6,053 nucleotides of DNA from Pirellulales bacterium. Its GTDB lineage: Bacteria; Planctomycetota; Planctomycetia; Pirellulales; Thermoguttaceae. Below the pieces are notes generated by a model that was given only the letters and a program-made list of their open reading frames with translations, searched no databases and had not been told where the DNA came from. The position numbers were made by a program, and so were the translations under genes. Below are positions 1 through 6,053 of the stretch, in pieces. The stretch is taken from assembly GCA_030607895.1 (NCBI GenBank), contig JAUWJC010000276.1, positions 1 to 6,053 on the forward strand, read 5' to 3'. The number at the start of each line of letters is the position of its first letter. Position 1 is the stretch's first letter.

Positions 1-3328
<3,328 letters not shown>

Positions 3329-3407
3329 GATGTCGGATGAAGTTCTGGTGTCAGATATAAAGGACGACAATAATGGTTAGGGAGTTGGAACGAATTGAGT
3401 GTTTCAT

Positions 3408-3488
3408 CTTTGCGCCTTTGCACCTTTGCGTCTTTGCGTGAGTCTTGTCTCCGCGGTAATCCGTGCAGGAGGCAATCTCACGCAAAGA
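3408..3488. repeat. Dispersed-type intergenic repeat: four 8-bp CTTTGCGY units plus 12-bp inverted repeat
   Basis: Four consecutive 8-bp units occupy 3408-3439: CTTTGCGC, CTTTGCAC, CTTTGCGT, CTTTGCGT. The last unit continues into TCTTTGCGTGAG (3431-3442), which is perfectly complementary to CTCACGCAAAGA (3477-3488), leaving a 34-nt loop. Read in one frame the left part gives LCAFAPLRLCVSLVS. I recall this kind of peptide as a frequent spurious translation of an intergenic repeat seen in many unrelated bacterial genomes, but could not search to confirm it. The repeat fills most of the gap between secA and waaA. The stem could fold in RNA from either strand. It lacks a following T-run, so I do not call it an intrinsic terminator. 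Confidence 0.7.
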
Positions 3489-3504
3489 ACTCCAACATCA
3501 CGGG

Positions 3505-3510
3505 AAAGGA
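3505..3510 (+). promoter_or_regulatory. Ribosome binding site fixing the waaA start
   Basis: AAAGGA at 3505-3510 lies 8 nt before the GTG at 3519. This supports GTG 3519 over the upstream in-frame GTG at 3399. The upstream start would add 40 residues translated from the CTTTGCGY repeat and would put them in front of the WaaA membrane anchor. Confidence 0.75.
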
Positions 3511-3518
3511 AGCCCAAC

Positions 3519-4898
3519 GTGCCTTATCTGCTGAATCTGGTCTACCTGCTCGTGGTTCTAACGGCCATGCCTTGGCTGGTCTGGCAGGCTGTTCGCAAAG
3601 GGAAATATCGCGAAGGGTTCGCCGCAAAGCTGCTCGGCTGCGTCCCGCGACGCGACTCAAGCAAGACCTGCATCTGGCTACATGCGGTCAGCGTGGGCGA
3701 AGTGAACCTGCTCTGTACGCTAATCCAAGAACTCCGGCTCGCCAGGCCCGACTGGGAATGCGTCGTCTCGACGACCACCATGACCGGCATGGCCTTGGCA
3801 ACAAAGAAATACCCCGACCTGACGGTTTTCTACTGCCCTTTGGATTTCAGTTGGGCCGTGCGCCGGGCAATGCGGCGGGTCCGCCCGCGAGTGTTGGGCC
3901 TGGCCGAGTTGGAGTTGTGGCCTAACCTGGTCCGCGCCGCCCGCGAGTCGGACGCCGCGGTGGCGGTGATCAACGGCCGACTCGGCCGGCACAGCTTCGA
4001 CGGTTATCGGCGGATCCGGCCGTTCGTGGCACGAATGTTGAAGCAAATCGACCTGGTGGCCGTCCAGGACAAAACCTATGCCGAGAGGTTCCTCACGCTG
4101 GGTGCCGGGTGCGCGGCGGTCCACGTTACCGGCTCGATGAAATACGACGGGGCCCAAACAGACCGGGGCAACCCGACCACCTGCCGGCTACGCCGCCTGG
4201 CCGGCTTTGACGACGAGGATATCGTCTTCCTGGCCGGCAGTACGCAAGACCCGGAAGAGGCGGCCGCGCTGGATGCCTATCGCGAACTCTGCGGCGCCTG
4301 GCCCCGATTGCGGCTGGTGTTGGTCCCCAGGCACCCGGACCGGTTCGAGGCGGTCGCGAAGCTGTTGGATACCTCGGGCGTGGCCTGGCAGCGGCGGAGC
4401 CAACTCGATCCGAAAAAGGGACCAGGTTTAATTTGTGCGAAGCACCCTCCGGGCCGTTCCGGCAAATTAAACCTGGTCCCTTTTTCGGCCCGCGCCAGGG
4501 TGTTGTTGATCGATGCGGTGGGTGAGTTGGGGGCCTGGTGGGGTACGGCGGAGATCGCCTTCGTCGGCGGTAGCCTGGGCCGGCGGGGTGGGCAAAACAT
4601 GATCGAGCCGGCCGCATACGGGGCTGCCGTCTCCTTTGGACCAAACACCCGAAACTTCCGCGACATTGTGGCCGCCATGCTCGAACGCCAGGCCGCCGTA
4701 GTCGTGGCCGACCCGGCCGAGTTGACACAATTCGTCCGCCGCTGCCTTGAAGAGCCGCAATACGCCCGGACGCTCGGTGCTCGGGCAAAAGCCATGGTGG
4801 CCGACGCCCTGGGTGCCACCGAGCGGACGGTTCGGCTGCTGGGCGAGATCGCCGAAGGCCGGACCGCCCAAGCAGCAGCCGACCGGCCGGCAGCATGA
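3519..4898 (+). CDS. waaA: 3-deoxy-D-manno-octulosonate (Kdo) transferase, with in-frame 26-residue palindromic insertion
   Basis: WaaA (KdtA) transfers Kdo from CMP-Kdo to the lipid A precursor at the inner face of the cytoplasmic membrane, the first core step of LPS synthesis. From GTG 3519 the protein is 459 residues. Residues 2-21 form the usual hydrophobic N-terminal anchor, followed by basic KGKYREGF. The GT-B family landmarks are present: HAVSVGE (Glu61, matching the proposed catalytic base of the family), STTTMTG, LAELELWPN (Glu132), VINGRLGRHS, VTGSMKYD, LAGST, VPRHPDRF (from residue 269), GELG (335-338), FVGGS (348-352), GGQNMIEPAAYG and GPNTRNFRD. The family is usually about 420-435 residues. 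The excess is explained by residues 298-323, encoded exactly by the palindromic element at 4410-4487, in the C-terminal (CMP-Kdo side) domain between the VPRHPDRF and GELG motifs. No frameshift or stop is seen. Activity with the insertion is plausible but unproven. The stop is TGA 4896-4898. Confidence 0.95.
   Translation: MPYLLNLVYLLVVLTAMPWLVWQAVRKGKYREGFAAKLLGCVPRRDSSKTCIWLHAVSVGEVNLLCTLIQELRLARPDWECVVSTTTMTGMALATKKYPDLTVFYCPLDFSWAVRRAMRRVRPRVLGLAELELWPNLVRAARESDAAVAVINGRLGRHSFDGYRRIRPFVARMLKQIDLVAVQDKTYAERFLTLGAGCAAVHVTGSMKYDGAQTDRGNPTTCRLRRLAGFDDEDIVFLAGSTQDPEEAAALDAYRELCGAWPRLRLVLVPRHPDRFEAVAKLLDTSGVAWQRRSQLDPKKGPGLICAKHPPGRSGKLNLVPFSARARVLLIDAVGELGAWWGTAEIAFVGGSLGRRGGQNMIEPAAYGAAVSFGPNTRNFRDIVAAMLERQAAVVVADPAELTQFVRRCLEEPQYARTLGARAKAMVADALGATERTVRLLGEIAEGRTAQAAADRPAA
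4410..4487. repeat. 78-bp palindromic element, copy 1, in frame inside waaA
   Basis: This copy is identical at all 78 positions to copy 2 at 4981-5058. Perfect 25-bp inverted arms lie at 4411-4435 and 4463-4487, starting CGAAAAAGGGACCAGG and ending CCTGGTCCCTTTTTCG. The interior can form two small hairpins: GTGC-GAA-GCAC (4435-4445) and CCGG-GCCGTT-CCGG (4449-4462). It begins on a codon boundary of waaA, is 26 codons long, and is read as PKKGPGLICAKH through KLNLVPFS. The flanks show no convincing target-site duplication. Size, symmetry and dispersal suggest a REP- or MITE-like non-autonomous mobile element. No transposase is in the window. Confidence 0.93.
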
Positions 4899-4900
4899 GC

Positions 4901-4928
4901 AGCTATCAGTAGTCAGCTATCAGCGGTC
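4901..4928. repeat. Two tandem 14-bp units after waaA
   Basis: AGCTATCAGTAGTC (4901-4914) is followed directly by AGCTATCAGCGGTC (4915-4928), 12 of 14 identical, and a partial third unit AGCGG follows. 'CAGCTATCAGCGGTCAGC'-style strings are, as I recall, common intergenic repeat material in many bacterial genomes. It begins 2 bp after the waaA stop codon. No function is evident. Confidence 0.6.
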
Positions 4929-4944
4929 AGCGGCGCGAGAACAG

Positions 4945-4963
4945 GCCGCTTGCGGCTTCGCAA
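4945..4963 (+). other. Small GC-rich hairpin(s) downstream of waaA
   Basis: GCCGC-TT-GCGGC (4945-4956) overlaps the alternative TTGCG-GCTT-CGCAA (4950-4963). The two stems are mutually exclusive. No T-run follows, so it is not a convincing intrinsic terminator, although it is the only compact hairpin between the waaA stop codon and the palindromic element. Confidence 0.35.
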
Positions 4964-4980
4964 ACCAGACAGGGCTAGTG

Positions 4981-5058
4981 CCGAAAAAGGGACCAGGTTT
5001 AATTTGTGCGAAGCACCCTCCGGGCCGTTCCGGCAAATTAAACCTGGTCCCTTTTTCG
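4981..5058. repeat. 78-bp palindromic element, copy 2, intergenic
   Basis: This copy is identical over 78 bp to the copy inside waaA, 571 bp upstream. Similarity stops abruptly at both ends: T against G on the left, G against C on the right. The 25-bp arms lie at 4982-5006 and 5034-5058. It sits between waaA and the metK promoter, ending 16 bp before the -35 box. As RNA it would form a very stable stem on either strand with A5/T5 at its outer edges, so it might end or weaken transcription from waaA. The T tract is short and followed by CG, so I do not call it a terminator. Confidence 0.93.
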
Positions 5059-5063
5059 CCCGG

Positions 5064-5098
5064 TTATCGTGTGGTTGCCATTATCGAGCGATAACGGC
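5064..5098. promoter_or_regulatory. Candidate operator: TTATCG half-sites overlapping the metK promoter
   Basis: An imperfect palindrome at 5077-5098 has arms GCC-a-TTATCG and CGATAA-c-GGC around a central AG, with 9 of 11 positions pairing. It occupies the whole spacer between the -35 and -10 boxes and overlaps the last four bases of the -35. A further direct TTATCG lies at 5064-5069, 17 bp upstream of the one at 5081. A repressor bound here would block RNA polymerase. No known planctomycete regulator is matched, so the operator role is inference. Confidence 0.4.
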
Positions 5099-5104
5099 TA
5101 TAAT
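5075..5104 (+). promoter_or_regulatory. Sigma70-type promoter for metK
   Basis: TTGCCA (5075-5080, 5 of 6 consensus) and TATAAT (5099-5104, 6 of 6) are separated by 18 bp. Transcription would start near 5110-5112, leaving a leader of about 60 nt. That is too short for a SAM-I type riboswitch, and I see no other SAM-sensing RNA in it. The position directly upstream of the metK ribosome binding site makes this the most convincing promoter in the window. Confidence 0.72.
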
Positions 5105-5156
5105 CGGCCGTCTGAGCGAGGAAGATGTGTCTCTAGCGGACGCCCATACGCAAAAC

Positions 5157-5162
5157 AGGAGG
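5157..5162 (+). promoter_or_regulatory. Ribosome binding site of metK
   Basis: AGGAGG at 5157-5162 is a full-strength Shine-Dalgarno sequence, 8 nt before GTG 5171. It fixes the start at a GTG codon whose translation, MAKGKFLFTSEAVS, matches the family N-terminus. Confidence 0.85.
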
Positions 5163-5170
5163 ATATTTCC

Positions 5171-6053
5171 GTGGCGAAAGGCAAGTTCTTGTTCACCAGC
5201 GAAGCGGTCAGCATGGGCCACCCGGATAAGTTGGCCGACCAGATATCCGACGGTATCCTGGATGCACTGTTCGCCAAGGACCCCAAGAGCCGGGTGGCAT
5301 GTGAGACGATGGTGACCACCGGCATGGCAATCGTGGCCGGCGAAATAACCACCAAGGCCGTCGTCGACTATCCGGAAATCGTTCGGCAAGTAATCCGCGA
5401 GGTGGGCTATACGGACGACGAGATGGGCATTTCGGCCGACACCTGCGCGGTGATTCTCTCGCTCGACCGGCAGAGTCCCGACATCGCCATGGGCGTGAAC
5501 GAAGACGCCGCCAAGGGAAAGGATATCGGTGCCGGCGACCAGGGCCTCATGTTCGGCTACGCCTGCAACGATACGCCCGAGTTGATGCCGCTTCCCATCG
5601 CCTTGTCCCATCGCATTCTCAACCGGCTGACCGCCGCCCGGAAGTCGGGCGAGGTGGCCTGGCTACGCCCGGACAGCAAAAGCCAGGTGACGGTCGAGTA
5701 CGAGGGGAACAAGCCCGTGCGGATCGATACGGTTGTCGTCTCGACCCAGCACGGTCCGGACGTCAGCCAGGAGGATATTCGCGAGTATGTAATCAACCAG
5801 ATCGTCAAACCGCTCTTGCCGCAAGACCTGGTCAACAGTCGGATTGTCTACCACATCAACCCGACCGGCCGATTCGAGGTTGGCGGCCCGCACGGCGACT
5901 GCGGTCTGACGGGCCGGAAGATCATCGTCGATACTTACGGCGGCGGGGCGCGTCACGGCGGCGGGGCCTTCAGCGGCAAAGACCCCACCAAGGGCGACCG
6001 GAGTGCGGCCTACATGGCCCGGCATATTGCCAAGAATATCGTGGCCGCCGGCC
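5171..6053 (+). CDS. metK: S-adenosylmethionine synthetase (methionine adenosyltransferase), 3'-truncated by window edge
   Basis: MetK condenses ATP and L-methionine into S-adenosylmethionine with release of phosphate and pyrophosphate. It is a cytosolic tetramer and the source of the cell's methyl donor. 294 codons are present of roughly 390 usual, and the frame is open to the window end. From GTG 5171: GHPDK at residues 16-20 (His17, Asp19, Lys20, ATP/metal site) with Met15 where E. coli has Glu; VACETMVTTG; SPDIAMGVN; the adenosine-binding signature GAGDQGLMFGYA (120-131); LPLPIALSHRI-like helix; WLRPDSKSQVTVEY; STQHGPDVSQ; NPTGRFEVGGPHGDCGLTGRKIIVDTYGG; and the second signature GGGAFSGKD (263-271). 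The last codons read AKNIVAAG. All recognisable catalytic residues in the visible part are present. It has its own promoter and strong ribosome binding site, so it is probably independent of waaA. Confidence 0.98.
   Translation, partial: MAKGKFLFTSEAVSMGHPDKLADQISDGILDALFAKDPKSRVACETMVTTGMAIVAGEITTKAVVDYPEIVRQVIREVGYTDDEMGISADTCAVILSLDRQSPDIAMGVNEDAAKGKDIGAGDQGLMFGYACNDTPELMPLPIALSHRILNRLTAARKSGEVAWLRPDSKSQVTVEYEGNKPVRIDTVVVSTQHGPDVSQEDIREYVINQIVKPLLPQDLVNSRIVYHINPTGRFEVGGPHGDCGLTGRKIIVDTYGGGARHGGGAFSGKDPTKGDRSAAYMARHIAKNIVAAG

Noticed and set aside
3356..3361. TATAAA as a possible -10 box for waaA
   Set aside because: At 16-18 bp upstream there is nothing resembling TTGACA, so I do not call a promoter in the secA-waaA gap.
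3330..3380. 16-codon ORF (MSDEVLVSDIKDDNNG) just after secA
   Set aside because: It starts ATG 2 bp after the secA stop and ends TAG, but it is very short, has no convincing Shine-Dalgarno sequence, and no family is recognisable. Chance is the simpler explanation.
4399..4500. Target-site duplication around the palindromic element in waaA
   Set aside because: The bases flanking 4410-4487 (…CTCGAT and GCCCGC…) share no direct repeat longer than chance, and copy 2 shows none either.
4747..5094. 115-codon + strand ORF across the waaA end and copy 2 of the palindrome
   Set aside because: It is out of frame with waaA in the overlapping part, then runs through the tandem repeat and the palindrome, which is open in this frame by its own nature. 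No start signal or family is recognisable.
5125..5136. Minimal ORF Met-Cys-Leu-stop in the metK leader
   Set aside because: A sulfur-amino-acid leader peptide is tempting, but the purine-rich GAGGAAG abuts the ATG with no usable spacing, and there is no attenuator hairpin between it and metK.
5105..5170. SAM riboswitch in front of metK
   Set aside because: The leader from the predicted start site is only about 60 nt, and I see none of the helices expected of SAM-I or a compact SAM-binding RNA.

Overview
The window carries three co-directional housekeeping genes on the + strand of a GC-rich, Gram-negative-type genome: the 3' nine-tenths of secA (protein-export ATPase), a complete waaA/kdtA (Kdo transferase of lipopolysaccharide assembly) and the 5' three-quarters of metK (S-adenosylmethionine synthetase). 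The SecA is unusually long (about 1,210 residues if the missing start is normal, against about 900 in E. coli). It has an extra segment in its second nucleotide-binding domain and a greatly enlarged helical wing. From memory this best fits a planctomycete, perhaps of the Pirellulales type. That placement is an inference from protein style, not from a marker gene.

Layout: 1-3328 is secA, open at the left edge. 3329-3518 is a 190-bp gap filled largely by a dispersed-type repeat (8-bp units 'CTTTGCGY' plus a 12-bp inverted repeat), followed by the waaA ribosome binding site. 3519-4898 is waaA. 4899-5170 is a 272-bp gap holding a 14-bp tandem repeat, a small hairpin, a 78-bp palindromic element, a strong sigma70-type promoter with a palindrome in its spacer, and the metK ribosome binding site. 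5171-6053 is metK, open at the right edge.

The most striking observation is the 78-bp palindromic element. One copy lies between waaA and metK, and a base-for-base identical copy lies inside waaA. The internal copy is exactly 26 codons long, in frame and free of stops, so it adds 26 residues to an otherwise normal WaaA. The element has perfect 25-bp arms, can fold as a long stem topped by two small hairpins, and is open in four of six frames. This recalls the Rickettsia palindromic elements that insert in frame into genes, here in an apparently unrelated genome. Other points worth a second look are a four-fold internal repeat in the SecA wing domain, a candidate operator at the metK promoter, and the clustering of three repeat families around waaA.

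The three genes do not form an obvious pathway. SecA drives protein export through SecYEG, WaaA acts at the inner face of the cytoplasmic membrane on lipid A, and MetK makes the cell's methyl donor. metK appears to be transcribed from its own promoter. waaA may be read from upstream or from a promoter I could not identify.
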